A stretch of DNA of 64,000 nt from JAPOXR01 sp965221935 (lineage in GTDB: Bacteria > Pseudomonadota > Alphaproteobacteria > Rhodobacterales > Rhodobacteraceae). The translations under genes were made by a program, and so were the position numbers. The notes under the pieces were generated by a model, which saw only the letters and a list, made by a program, of their open reading frames with translations, was not told the DNA's origin and did not search any database. Of the stretch, positions 33,603 through 42,890 are shown piece after piece. Location of the stretch: the NCBI GenBank assembly GCA_965221935.1, contig CBDCSZ010000035.1, forward strand, positions 1 through 64,000, written 5' to 3'. How positions within the stretch are numbered: position 1 is the first letter of the stretch; every line of letters starts with the position of its first letter.

Positions 33603-35114
33603 ATGTGCAGCAATGACAGAAAGCGGGGCGTTCACGGCCCCGATGTGGCGGCGTTTCTGAAGGAACTGGCGGAGGAGGATTCGGGGACACACAGGATTGT
33701 CAGCGAGCGTGACGGCGTTTCCACGGAGCTCTGGCTTGAAGGCGGCGAGGTCCGGAGCCGGGAGGCGTCTTCCACGACCGCGTTCGAGGCGGCGGCGCGG
33801 TCGGGTTTCGCGGGGCTGGTTCCGAAACTGGAGAGGGAGCTGGGCGGCCTGGAGGCCGCGGACCTTGACGGCATCGAGACCGAGATCCGGGACGTGACGC
33901 ATTCCAGCGGCGCGGCGATGTGCAAGGCGCTGCTTGAGCGTGTCGACGCCCGACTGCCCGAAATCCGGCAAGCCGATGGAGCGGCGCCAGAAGTTCGGCA
34001 AGTCCTTCGCCTCGCGCCTGGGGCCGGTGCGGGTTGACCGGATCTGCCGCCGCTGCCAGGGCTGCGGCCTCGGCTTTTTTCCCCTGGACCGCGCCCTGGG
34101 GCTTGAAGGGCAGAAAGCCACGCCCGGCGCGGCGGGCATGGTCGCGGACGCGGTCGTCTCCGACAGCTTCGAGGAGGCGTCCCGCAAACTGCGCGACCTA
34201 GCCGGCGTGAAGGTTCCGGCGACGACGCTGCGGCGGTGGACCCGGAACATCGGCGAAGACGCGCGGCGGTTCGAGCGGGAGGCTGTCGGGGAGGGAAAGC
34301 CTGCGGCGGAGCGGGTTTACATCGAGGCCGGCGGCACCGGCGTCCCGGTGCGCCGGAGCGAGACGGAGGGCGTGAACGGCAAGGGGGATGACGGCGTCGC
34401 CCGGACCAGGGAGGCGAAGGTGATCGTCACCTTCACCGCCGGGAGCGCGCGCCCGGAGACCGGCGGCCCCATGAAGGACGGGGGCAGCGGCGCCGTGAGC
34501 GCCCTGATCGACAGCGCCGCCGGGCGCGGCGGCGTCAGCCAAACATCGGACTTCGCCGCCCGGCTTGACCGGCACCTGTGCCGGGAAGGCGCCTGCGGGG
34601 CGCAGGAGGCTGTCCTGATCTCCGACGGCGCGGCCTGGATCGCCAGCGCGGCCGACGAGCTTCTCGCCGGCATGAGAAAGACCTGCATTCTGGATGTTTA
34701 CCACGCGCTTGAATACGCATCCGCGGCCCTCAAGGCGCTGGGCGGGGACAGCGGCGGGCACAAGGAGCGGCTCGCGGACGTCAAGGTCCGGCTGCTGAAC
34801 GGGGAGGTCGCCGGCGTCATCGCGGACCTCGAGCCGCACCGCGGGCGGCACAAGGATGTGGCAAAGTGCATTGACTGTTTCGAATCGAACAAAAGCCGGA
34901 TGCGCTATGACGAATACCGGGCGCGCGGCATGCGGACCGGAAGCGGCAAAGTCGAAAGCTGCTGCAAGCAGACAGCCGCCAGCCGCTTCAAAAGTCAGGA
35001 TGCAAATGGTCGGTGCGGGGCGCGAACGCATTGCTGGCGCTCAAAAGCTGCTGGACAAACCTGCAGTGGGAAGAGTTCGCTCACTGGAAGGCACAGCGCA
35101 TCGCCGCCGCCTGA
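33603..35114 (+). pseudogene. ISKra4-family transposase, two frameshifts
   Basis: The ATG at 33,603 opens with DVAAFLKELAEEDSGTHRIV. Near 33,950 the reading leaves this frame, and CPKSGKPMERRQKFGKSFAS goes on in the next. The catalytic region is otherwise good: ICRRCQGCGLGFFPLDRALG, VYIEAGGTGVPVRRSETEG, VLISDGAAWIASAADELLAG, ILDVYHALEYASAALKALG and GMRTGSGKVESCCKQT. Near 34,990 a second shift occurs before the C-terminal tail (WSVRGANALLALKSCWTNLQ), which ends at TGA 35,112-35,114. The first acidic position reads IEAGGT where IEADGT is usual, so the Asp is also lost. The dead element sits inside the polyamine transporter locus, between the ATPase gene and the binding-protein gene. Confidence 0.87.
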
Positions 35115-35397
35115 CCGAGAATAATGGCGTGCACCCTTGCAACCGCAAGGCCGCAGCGGCCGGCGCCCCTTCAGCGTTGTGGCAAACAGTTGATTTGCCA
35201 CAATTCCGGGCCTTTCCAAAAACAGCCGGTCACGCACGGCGCCATATTTCGGAAACGGCAGGGCCGCCGCGCTCATCAGGACGGGTTTGGCCGTCCGGTC
35301 CGGCTGACCGGTTACCGGCAGCGCGACGGCGGTCAGACCGCCCGCGAAATTTCAATCGCGATTTGGGAATCTTGCGGTCAGCGCCACATTGGCGCGG
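35115..35397. other. Right flank of the ISKra4 element
   Basis: Gene-free DNA with several short inverted blocks (GCAAACAGTTGATTTGCC near 35,182; GGCGGTCAGACCGCC near 35,328). The second is a good palindrome. They may belong to the IS end or act as a terminator for the ATPase gene. Confidence 0.35.
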
Positions 35398-36498
35398 TCA
35401 CGCATCAAGCGCCCGGCAGTCCTGGGGCAGCCAGCCGATGTCAATCGCGCTGCCCGGACTGAGGCGTATCTGGTTCGGCGCATTGCGGGACTTAACAATG
35501 AACTCTTCATTGCCGGCGACTTTGAGACGGGTGCGGAAGACATCGCCCATGTAAAAGAACTCCAGCACCTCCGCAGAGATCGTGTGGGCACCTTCAGGCA
35601 GCCTTCGGCGATCGGTTTCCACTCTCTCAGGGCGGATCGACACGCGCGTCCGCTCGCCGACCGCGGATACGTTCACCGGCACAGCTTCAATGAGGTCGCC
35701 GCTGTCGAGGCGCACGGAAGCGGTGTGACCGCAAACGTTCTCAACGACTCCCGTCAATGTGTTGTTTTCACCAATAAACTGGGCAACAAAACTGTTTTCA
35801 GGGGCCTCGTACAGCTGGTCCGGCGTGGCCAATTGCTGAATGATGCCGTCGTCGAACACCGCCACCCGGTCCGACATGGTCAGGGCTTCCGTCTGGTCGT
35901 GAGTCACATAAACCGCGGTGACCCCGAGACGCTCATGCAGGTGTTTAATCTCAAACTGCATGTGCTCGCGAAGCTGTTTGTCAAGCGCGCCGAGCGGTTC
36001 ATCCATCAGCACAAGGTCCGGCTCAAACACCAAAGCCCGCGCCAGAGCGATTCGCTGCTGCTGGCCGCCGGAGAGCTGGGAAGGCCGCCGCCCCTCAAAA
36101 CCGCCCATCTGCACCATGTCGAGGGCCCGCCGGACCTTTCCCTCCCGTTCGGTCTTGTCAATGCCTCTGACTTCCAGGGGAAACGCCAGGTTTTCGGCGA
36201 CCGACATGTGCGGGAACAGGGCATAATTCTGAAACACCATGCCGATGCCGCGCTTGTGCGGCGGAATGTTGTTGATCGGCCTGCCGCCGAGCAAAATATC
36301 GCCGTGCGTAGCTGTCTCGAATCCGGCCAGCATCAACAGGCAGGTGGTCTTCCCTGAACCTGAAGGTCCGAGCATGGTGAGGAACTCGCCCCGTCCGATG
36401 GACAGGTTGAGATCCTTCACGACAAGCGTATTCCCGTCGTAGCTCTTTTGAACGCCGTCAAAACGGACAAAACCTTCATTGTGATCGGTGGCCGGCAA
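35398..36498 (-). CDS. Polyamine-type ABC transporter ATPase (PotA-like)
   Basis: The ATPase of the importer. The open frame reaches back to 36,597, but TTG at 36,498 has GGAGG seven bases upstream and gives the normal N-terminus and a length of 366 residues. Walker A is GPSGSGKT, Q-loop MVFQNYALFPHMSVAENLAF, signature LSGGQQQRIALARAL, Walker B LVLMDEPLGALD, H-loop VTHDQTEAL. The C-terminal TOBE domain (RVSIRPERVE, EFFYMGDVFRTRLKVAGNEE) is complete. It is separated from the binding protein and permease genes by the decayed ISKra4 element, so it may no longer be cotranscribed with them. Confidence 0.93.
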   Translation of the reverse strand: MPATDHNEGFVRFDGVQKSYDGNTLVVKDLNLSIGRGEFLTMLGPSGSGKTTCLLMLAGFETATHGDILLGGRPINNIPPHKRGIGMVFQNYALFPHMSVAENLAFPLEVRGIDKTEREGKVRRALDMVQMGGFEGRRPSQLSGGQQQRIALARALVFEPDLVLMDEPLGALDKQLREHMQFEIKHLHERLGVTAVYVTHDQTEALTMSDRVAVFDDGIIQQLATPDQLYEAPENSFVAQFIGENNTLTGVVENVCGHTASVRLDSGDLIEAVPVNVSAVGERTRVSIRPERVETDRRRLPEGAHTISAEVLEFFYMGDVFRTRLKVAGNEEFIVKSRNAPNQIRLSPGSAIDIGWLPQDCRALDA

Positions 36499-36635
36499 TC
36501 CAGATCCTCCGGTTACTCGCGACTGCGGATCCGCGCCGGACCCGTCGCCAGAATCATGTGCGCCGCAGCCCATGCCGCCAAGAGCCAATCCCGCCACTGG
36601 CTTCGGGTTCGGTTCAAAGCACCCGGCTGAAGCAT

Positions 36636-36723
36636 TGGTGCGGTCGAGAAGACTCGAACTTCCACGGGATACTATCCCACAGCGACCTCAACGCTGCGCG
36701 TCTACCAATTCCGCCACGACCGC
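36636..36723 (-). tRNA. tRNA-Leu(GAG)
   Basis: On the minus strand the acceptor GCGGTCG pairs with CGACCGC, the D arm carries GGCGGAATTGGTAGACGC, the anticodon stem-loop GCGTTGAGGTCGC has anticodon GAG, the variable arm is TGGGATAGTATCCCG and the T arm is AAGTTCGAGTCTT. Discriminator A and an encoded CCA (36,636-36,638) follow. Confidence 0.95.
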
Positions 36724-36861
36724 CAATGTTTTCACGGCAGGCCATATATGATGAAGCGGGCGTCATGTGAAGCCGTGCGCGCGATATTCTTTCGCCGAAG
36801 CCTTGCATTCAAGACCGACGGCGGCAATCATTCCGTTGTTCAGCATACAGCTGGTTTGCAA

Positions 36862-37497
36862 ATGGTAGAATGGATCACCTCGTCCGCTCCTGTTCCCTAC
36901 CGGGACGCCGTCGAAAGGATGGAAAACAGAGTCGCCGAGATCGCCGCAGGAACGGCCGATGAGGCTGTCTGGCTGCTTGAACACCCGCCGCTCTACACCG
37001 CAGGAACCAGCACCGGCGGCGGCGAAATAGCCGAGTGCCCTCCATTTCCGGTGTTCAAATCCGGCAGAGGCGGACGCGCGACCTACCATGGACCCGGCCA
37101 ACGGGTGATCTATCTCATGCTGGATCTGGACCGCAGGCGGCGCGATGTGCGCCGGTTTGTGGCATCAATCGAGAATTGGCTGATCGTTTCCCTGGCGGAT
37201 CTCGGTGTAGAGGGGTTTGCGGTTCCGGGACGAACCGGTGTCTGGGTGAGCCAGCCCGAAGGCGCGGAACTGGCGCGGGACGTGAAGATCGCGGCGATTG
37301 GAATCAGACTGCGGCGCTGGGTCAGCTTTCATGGCGCGTCATTGAACATTGATCCGAATCTTGACCATTATTCGGCGATTGTTCCATGCGGAATCCATGA
37401 ACACGGTGTCGGCAGTCTCGCGCAGATTGTGGGCGGGCTGGGCATGCCGGAGGTCGATGCTGTTCTAAAATCGCGGTTTAACAAGTTTCTCGGATAA
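36862..37497 (+). CDS. lipB: Octanoyltransferase
   Basis: Transfers octanoyl from acyl carrier protein to lipoyl domains. The start at ATG 36,862 (MVEWITSSAPVPYRDAVERM) gives 211 residues; the open frame extends 38 codons upstream without conserved sequence. The family motif GRGGRATYHGPGQRVIYLML is intact. The catalytic Cys lies in IVPCGIHEHGVGSL and the active-site Lys in VKIAAIGIRLRRWVSFHGAS. It stands alone, divergent from tRNA-Leu. Confidence 0.93.
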   Translation: MVEWITSSAPVPYRDAVERMENRVAEIAAGTADEAVWLLEHPPLYTAGTSTGGGEIAECPPFPVFKSGRGGRATYHGPGQRVIYLMLDLDRRRRDVRRFVASIENWLIVSLADLGVEGFAVPGRTGVWVSQPEGAELARDVKIAAIGIRLRRWVSFHGASLNIDPNLDHYSAIVPCGIHEHGVGSLAQIVGGLGMPEVDAVLKSRFNKFLG

Positions 37498-37634
37498 AGT
37501 TTGCGGTGAGGCTCAAATTCACCGGCATCCGGCTGTTGAATTGTTGAGCATCCGCCTGCATTCGATTAAACACTGCGCAGCCGAAGCAAGCGCTGCTGCG
37601 CCGCCACAGCCCGCTCCGCCAGATGAGGGACAGT

Positions 37635-39317
37635 ATGGCTGATATCACCGTCCAGCCGGGCGAACACCATGACCATGAGTATCGTGTGAACTTCTTCACA
37701 CGATGGTTTATGTCGACAAATCACAAGGATATCGGCATACTCTACATTGTGACGGCGGCGTTCGTCGGGTTCATTTCAGTCCTGTTTACCGTTTACATGC
37801 GCATGGAGCTGATGGATCCAGGCGTGCAGTACATGTGTCTCGAAGGCGCCAGTCTGGTCGCCGCGGCGGCTGAAAACTGCACCCCCAACGGGCATCTTTG
37901 GAATGTCCTGATCACCGGGCACGGCATCCTGATGATGTTTTTTGTCGTGATACCGGCGCTGTTCGGGGGATTTGGCAATTACATCATGCCGCTGATGATC
38001 GGCGCGCCTGACATGGCGTTTCCCCGTCTCAACAATCTCAGCTACTGGATGTTTGTCGCCGGGTCGTCGCTCGCCGTCGCGTCGGTGCTTGCCCCGGGCG
38101 GCAATGGCCAGGCCGGCTCCGGTGTGGGCTGGGTGCTGTATGCGCCTCTCTCCACGCGCGAAGCCGGCATGTCGATGGATCTGGCGATTTTCGCGGTTCA
38201 CGTTTCAGGCGCGTCATCGATTCTCGGCGCCGTAAACATGATCACAACCTTCCTGAATATGCGGGCGCCTGGCATGACGCTGCACAAGGTGCCTCTTTTC
38301 GCGTGGTCCATATTTGTGACCGGCTGGCTGATCCTGCTCTCCCTGCCGGTGCTCGCCGGCGCCATCACGATGCTTTTGACTGACAGAAATTTCGGCACGA
38401 CGTTCTTCGACCCGGCGGGCGGCGGCGACCCGATCCTCTATCAGCACCTGCTGTGGTTCTTCGGGCATCCCGAAGTCTACATCATCATTGTTCCCGGTTT
38501 CGGGATCATTTCGCACGTCATTTCTACGTTTTCGAAAAAACCGATTTTCGGTTATCTTCCGATGGTTTACGCGATGGTTGCCATCGGCGCGCTTGGCTTC
38601 GTTGTCTGGGCCCACCATATGTACACCGTTGGCATGAGTCTGACGCAGCAGTCCTATTTCATGCTCGCGACCATGGTGATCGCGGTCCCGACAGGGATCA
38701 AGATTTTCTCGTGGATCGCCACCATGTGGGGCGGTTCGGTCGAGTTCAAGACCCCGATGTTATGGGCTTTTGGCTTTTTGTTTCTGTTCACCCTCGGCGG
38801 TGTCACCGGCATTGTGCTGGCGCAGGCGGGCATCGACCGCGCCTATCATGACACCTATTATGTGGTGGCCCACTTCCACTATGTGATGTCGCTCGGGGCC
38901 GTGTTCTGCATATTTGCAGGGATCTATTACTGGATCGGCAAAATGAGCGGGCGGCAATATCCGGAGTGGGCCGGCAAGCTGCATTTCTGGATGATGTTCA
39001 TTGGCTCAAATGTGACCTTCTTTCCGCAGCACTTCCTCGGCCGCCAAGGCATGCCGCGCCGCTATATCGATTATCCTGAAGCGTACGCGTTCTGGAATGA
39101 GATCTCATCCTATGGAGCGTTTCTGTCGTTCGCCTCGTTCCTGCTGTTTTTCGGCATCGTCGCCTACACGCTGCTGGCCGGAAATAAGATCGAAGAGCCC
39201 GCCTATTGGGGAGAACACGCGGACACCATGGAATGGCTGCATTCGAACCCGCCGCCGCATCACACCTACGAAACCCTGCCGACGCCGGAGGTCTGGCATC
39301 GCCAGCATCGCCATTAG
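37635..39317 (+). CDS. ctaD: Cytochrome c oxidase subunit I (aa3 type)
   Basis: The catalytic subunit of the terminal oxidase, 560 residues with twelve membrane helices. ATG 37,635 is preceded by GAGGGA. Haem a and haem a3/CuB ligands are visible: ITGHGILMMFFVVIPALFGG, WFFGHPEVYIIIVPGFGIIS, VWAHHMYTVGM and VVAHFHYVMSLGAVF. The segment YFMLATMVIAVPTGIKIFSW carries the K-channel Lys. Subunits II and III are not next to it, which is a common arrangement in alphaproteobacteria, where ctaD can be separate. Confidence 0.96.
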   Translation: MADITVQPGEHHDHEYRVNFFTRWFMSTNHKDIGILYIVTAAFVGFISVLFTVYMRMELMDPGVQYMCLEGASLVAAAAENCTPNGHLWNVLITGHGILMMFFVVIPALFGGFGNYIMPLMIGAPDMAFPRLNNLSYWMFVAGSSLAVASVLAPGGNGQAGSGVGWVLYAPLSTREAGMSMDLAIFAVHVSGASSILGAVNMITTFLNMRAPGMTLHKVPLFAWSIFVTGWLILLSLPVLAGAITMLLTDRNFGTTFFDPAGGGDPILYQHLLWFFGHPEVYIIIVPGFGIISHVISTFSKKPIFGYLPMVYAMVAIGALGFVVWAHHMYTVGMSLTQQSYFMLATMVIAVPTGIKIFSWIATMWGGSVEFKTPMLWAFGFLFLFTLGGVTGIVLAQAGIDRAYHDTYYVVAHFHYVMSLGAVFCIFAGIYYWIGKMSGRQYPEWAGKLHFWMMFIGSNVTFFPQHFLGRQGMPRRYIDYPEAYAFWNEISSYGAFLSFASFLLFFGIVAYTLLAGNKIEEPAYWGEHADTMEWLHSNPPPHHTYETLPTPEVWHRQHRH

Positions 39318-39357
39318 CGACGGAATGCAGCCGGTCTGGCCTGCCTGAGAGGTCAGG

Positions 39358-39831
39358 CTACCGGCGCGGCGGCGGTGGCCGGGACAATCGCTCGACCACC
39401 TGTTCGCCGGCGAAGCGGAAGTTCATCCGGCCCGGATATTTCGACTTCAGCGCGCTCATAACCCGCCCCTTGTGGCGGACCCCCGTGGCCCGCGTGTCCC
39501 TGATCGCGCGGTTCACCGCCCGGCAGACCTCTTCGCTGCTCAACTGTCTGGGCAGCAGTTCCCTCAGGACCGCCATTTCGTCCCGTTCATTTTCCGCGAG
39601 GTCCAGCTGTCCATGCTCCTCGTAGCCGACGGCGCTCTTTTCCCGCTGCCTGATCATGGTATTCACGATTTCCCGGATTGTGTCGTCGGAAACGCCTTCT
39701 GACCGGCCCGCCGCCCGGGCAACGTTTTCCTTGTCGCCGATGGCGCTGCTGATCAGGCGAAGCATGGACAGGCGCGGCTGTTCCTGAGAGGATTCAGCGG
39801 CCTTGAGTTCCTTGATGATTTTGTCACGCAT
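39358..39831 (-). CDS. GatB/YqeY domain protein
   Basis: 157 residues, the YqeY-type helical protein related to the tail of the amidotransferase GatB. MRDKIIKELKAAESSQ, PRLSMLRLISSAIGDKENVA, REIVNTMIRQREKSAVGYEE and LLPRQLSSEEVCRAVNRAI fit the family. It is usually divergent from carA in alphaproteobacteria; here an IS copy has been inserted between the two. Confidence 0.9.
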   Translation of the reverse strand: MRDKIIKELKAAESSQEQPRLSMLRLISSAIGDKENVARAAGRSEGVSDDTIREIVNTMIRQREKSAVGYEEHGQLDLAENERDEMAVLRELLPRQLSSEEVCRAVNRAIRDTRATGVRHKGRVMSALKSKYPGRMNFRFAGEQVVERLSRPPPPRR

Positions 39832-39915
39832 GGGTGCGCATTGAGCTTCAAGATATCTTGTGCCCGGTTATTTTAGGCGAAGCTGAGCCGTATTGCAATT
39901 TGGCCGGCGGCGGTC

Positions 39916-41554
39916 CAGTAATTCCAATTATGCGTTCACATCGGTTTTTTCTTCATTTTCGGCTGCGTTTCCGGGCGGATTTCTGCTGTGTTTCGGCGGA
40001 AGGGGCGGGGCTGCCGTTTCCGGTTACGGAGGCTTTTCCGGCAGTTCGCCGGTGATGATTGTCCGCATCACGGCGTCCCAGTCGTCGTGCACGACGTAGG
40101 CGGTCAGGAACTTCAGGTTGTCAAGAAGCCGGCAGCGGGCGGCGAGCTTTGCCCGGGCCTCCTGCCAGCTTTCGCAGACCAGGTCGCAGGCGCTCTGCAT
40201 CAGGAACGCGATCAGGTTGAAGGTCGCCAGCAGGCTGGCCAGGGTTTCCTTGCCGTGCCCGAAGTTGTGCTCGAGATGGTAGCCGTCCTTGAGAGCCTTG
40301 AAGGTGTTGTTCTCCACTTTCCACCGGGCCCGGGCGCAGTCGGCCAGTTCGGCGACGCTGTCCGGGCCGACCGGGAGGTCGGTGGCGAAGCTGTTGCGGC
40401 AGAGCCGCTTTCCGGACGGCGATGTGATGGTGACTTCGAACCAGTTGACTTCCAGCGCGTCTTTTCCGCCGCGGATCGGCAGACCGTTCATCCAGCGGCA
40501 GCGCAGCCGGCGCTTGTTCTTTTTCCGGCCCTCGGTCCGGGTCAGACAGCCGGTCTCAACCCCTTGAATATACTCGTAAAGCGTTGTGTGCGAGCTCGGC
40601 TTGCAGGTCAGGATGAAGCTTCCGCCGGCGGCCAGCACGGCCTCGCAGAACGGCTGGCGGCAGTAGAGGTCGTCGCCGAGATAAACCGGTCTCAGCCGGG
40701 CCAGGCCGGATCCGGTCCGCCGCAGCCATCGCTTGGCGGCGTTGATCTCGCAGTCCTGTTTCTCAGCCCCGTCCTGCGGGCGGATGAACTCCGGCGGCAG
40801 CGGCAGGAGGCGCGAGGTTCCCGGGGCGACGATGCCGGCGCCGAGCACGGCGTGGAAGTTCTGTGTCCGCCCGTCCGCCAGTTTCCGCTGCGGGCAGTTC
40901 CGGCAGCCGATGCTGCAGGAGGTGAAATACTCGGTGCCGTCAAGGGCGATCAGCAGCCGCCCGTCAAGCCGGCGCAGCTGGTCAAGGGCGCCCTGGCGGT
41001 CCAGCCGGTCGACGGTCCGGGTGAAGATGGAATCGAAGCGCTCCGGCGGCACGCCGTCGAGCACGCTGCGGATGTGGCTGTCGGTCGGCAGCCGTTCAAT
41101 GCCGAACAGGGTCCGGGCGTTGGACCGTCCCTGGCGGGACTGGAGCTGCGCCTGCGCCGCCAGGAAGGACGGGCACTGCAGGAAGAAGACGGCGAAGGCC
41201 GCCATTCCGATGTCGGCCATCTCCAGGCGGGCGTTGGCGCCCGTCCTGCGGTCCGGGGCGGACGCGCAGAGTTCGCGCATGGCGGCGATGTATCCGGCCA
41301 GCGGGGACATGGCGCCGCATTATGCACATATCGAAAATTTGTACAAATGTAAGCATAAACAACAACTTACCGGTCTTCTCCGCGCCTTTTGCCCAGGAGC
41401 CGGCGGCCGGAGCGGCGTCGGCGGCAGGTGATTCGCCCGCCGCCGGGGAACCGCCGGCACGCAGCCGCCTGCGGCGGAAAAAAATCTCCCCGGGCCAAAA
41501 AACCGTTGTGATACAACACGTTAAAAACTCAAAAATTCAAAATTAGAATTACTG
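39916..41554 (-). mobile_element. Intact 1,639-bp IS with 9-bp target duplication (copy 1)
   Basis: The ends are inverted repeats beginning CAGTAATTCCAATTA at the left and ending TTAGAATTACTG at the right. GCGGCGGTC is present on both sides (39,907-39,915 and 41,555-41,563), so the insertion is clean. The element has the same length as copy 2 at 60,778. It lies between yqeY and carA and ends 141 bases before the carA start, so it may have replaced or changed the carA promoter. Confidence 0.93.
40024..41310 (-). CDS. DDE transposase of the 1,639-bp IS (copy 1)
   Basis: 428 residues. The catalytic region has LLIALDGTEYFTS (first Asp), RPVYLGDDLYCRQP (second Asp) and ARWKVENNTFKALKDGYHLE (Glu), the layout of IS4-like DDE transposases. 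A Cys-rich insertion (SCSIGCRNCPQRKLADG) and the segment GDDLYCRQPFCEAVLAAGGS are characteristic. I do not assign a formal IS family. The protein differs from copy 2 at roughly 18 positions, so the copies are related but not recent duplicates of each other. Confidence 0.9.
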   Translation of the reverse strand: MSPLAGYIAAMRELCASAPDRRTGANARLEMADIGMAAFAVFFLQCPSFLAAQAQLQSRQGRSNARTLFGIERLPTDSHIRSVLDGVPPERFDSIFTRTVDRLDRQGALDQLRRLDGRLLIALDGTEYFTSCSIGCRNCPQRKLADGRTQNFHAVLGAGIVAPGTSRLLPLPPEFIRPQDGAEKQDCEINAAKRWLRRTGSGLARLRPVYLGDDLYCRQPFCEAVLAAGGSFILTCKPSSHTTLYEYIQGVETGCLTRTEGRKKNKRRLRCRWMNGLPIRGGKDALEVNWFEVTITSPSGKRLCRNSFATDLPVGPDSVAELADCARARWKVENNTFKALKDGYHLEHNFGHGKETLASLLATFNLIAFLMQSACDLVCESWQEARAKLAARCRLLDNLKFLTAYVVHDDWDAVMRTIITGELPEKPP

Positions 41555-41695
41555 GCGGCGGTCTGCGCGCCGGCCGGACAGCGCGGGCCTGAGCGCAAGA
41601 CAGATTGACGTGGCGGCGGGCGATTGCCTGTGTACTGTGTTAAGCGTGCGGGCCGATCACGATTCCCGGAAACAATTCACTCCGAGTCCGATCCG

Positions 41696-42880
41696 ATGAC
41701 CGAAACCAGATTGCCGTTGACGGAAGACAATCCGACCGGGTGCATCGTCCTCGCGGACGGCACGGTGTTTCCCGGCGCCGGTTTCGGCGCCTCTGGCCAT
41801 GCTGTCGGCGAGGTCTGTTTCAACACATCGATGACCGGCTATCAGGAAATCTTGACCGACCCCTCATATGCCGGGCAGATCGTGACCTTCACATTTCCTC
41901 ACATCGGGAATGTCGGCGCCACTCCGGAAGACTGCGAAGCGGACATGCCCGCGGCCCGCGGCATGGTTGTGAAATGGCGCCCTTCCGAACAGTCGAACTG
42001 GCGCGCCGCGGAAAACCTGTCCCAATGGATGGACCGGAACGGGATGATCGGCGTCGGCGGAGTGGACACACGGCGGCTAACCCGCTCGATCAGACGGCTG
42101 GGCGCGCCGCACGCGGCCATTGCGCATTTCCCCGACGGCCGGTTCGACATCCAACAGCTGCGGATGAGGGCCGCTGGATTTCCCGGCCTTGACGGAATGG
42201 ACCTGGCGAAAGATGTGACTTGTCCGGCGGCGTTCGACTGGAAGGGAAACCGCTGGCAATGGCCAGCCGGCTACACCGAAAGCGCGCAGACGGCGTTTCG
42301 GGTCGCGGCCATTGACTATGGCGCCAAGCGCAACATACTGCGCTGCCTCACCGAAGCCGGAGGTATCGTCCGCGTTTTTTCCGCGGCCGCGGCGGCGGCC
42401 GAGATTCTGGAATTCAGCCCCGACGGCATTTTTCTTTCAAACGGGCCCGGCGATCCGGCCGCGACCGGCCAGTACGCGGTTCCTTTGATCCGTCAGCTCA
42501 TCGATGAGACCGACCTGCCGCTGTTCGGCATCTGCCTGGGCCACCAGATGCTTGCCCTCGCGCTCGGCGGGCGCACCTTGAAAATGAAATTCGGGCATCA
42601 CGGCGCCAATCATCCGGTCAAGGATTTGGAAACCGGAAAGGTGGAAATCACCTCAATGAACCATGGATTCACGGTTGACCGCGACTCCCTGCCGGCAAAC
42701 GCGATTGAAACCCATGTGTCGCTGTTTGACGGAACAAACTGCGGCATCCGCATGCGCGACCGGCCGGTGTTCTCGGTGCAGTTCCATCCCGAGGCCAGCC
42801 CCGGGCCTCAGGACAGTTTTTATCTGTTTGAACGGTTTGCCGATGCCATGAAGCGACGGAATCGCACCTCCCGGAGGTGA
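41696..42880 (+). CDS. carA: Carbamoyl-phosphate synthase small subunit
   Basis: The glutaminase subunit that supplies ammonia to CarB for arginine and pyrimidine synthesis. ATG 41,696 gives 394 residues. The N-terminal domain shows VLADGTVFPGAGFGASGHAV, GEVCFNTSMTGYQEILTDPS. The class I amidotransferase domain has the nucleophile Cys in LFGICLGHQMLALALGG and the His/Glu pair in SVQFHPEASPGP. carB is not adjacent: the next gene is ilvC on the other strand, 10 bases away. Confidence 0.95.
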   Translation: MTETRLPLTEDNPTGCIVLADGTVFPGAGFGASGHAVGEVCFNTSMTGYQEILTDPSYAGQIVTFTFPHIGNVGATPEDCEADMPAARGMVVKWRPSEQSNWRAAENLSQWMDRNGMIGVGGVDTRRLTRSIRRLGAPHAAIAHFPDGRFDIQQLRMRAAGFPGLDGMDLAKDVTCPAAFDWKGNRWQWPAGYTESAQTAFRVAAIDYGAKRNILRCLTEAGGIVRVFSAAAAAAEILEFSPDGIFLSNGPGDPAATGQYAVPLIRQLIDETDLPLFGICLGHQMLALALGGRTLKMKFGHHGANHPVKDLETGKVEITSMNHGFTVDRDSLPANAIETHVSLFDGTNCGIRMRDRPVFSVQFHPEASPGPQDSFYLFERFADAMKRRNRTSRR

Positions 42881-42890
42881 TGGAAGCGGT

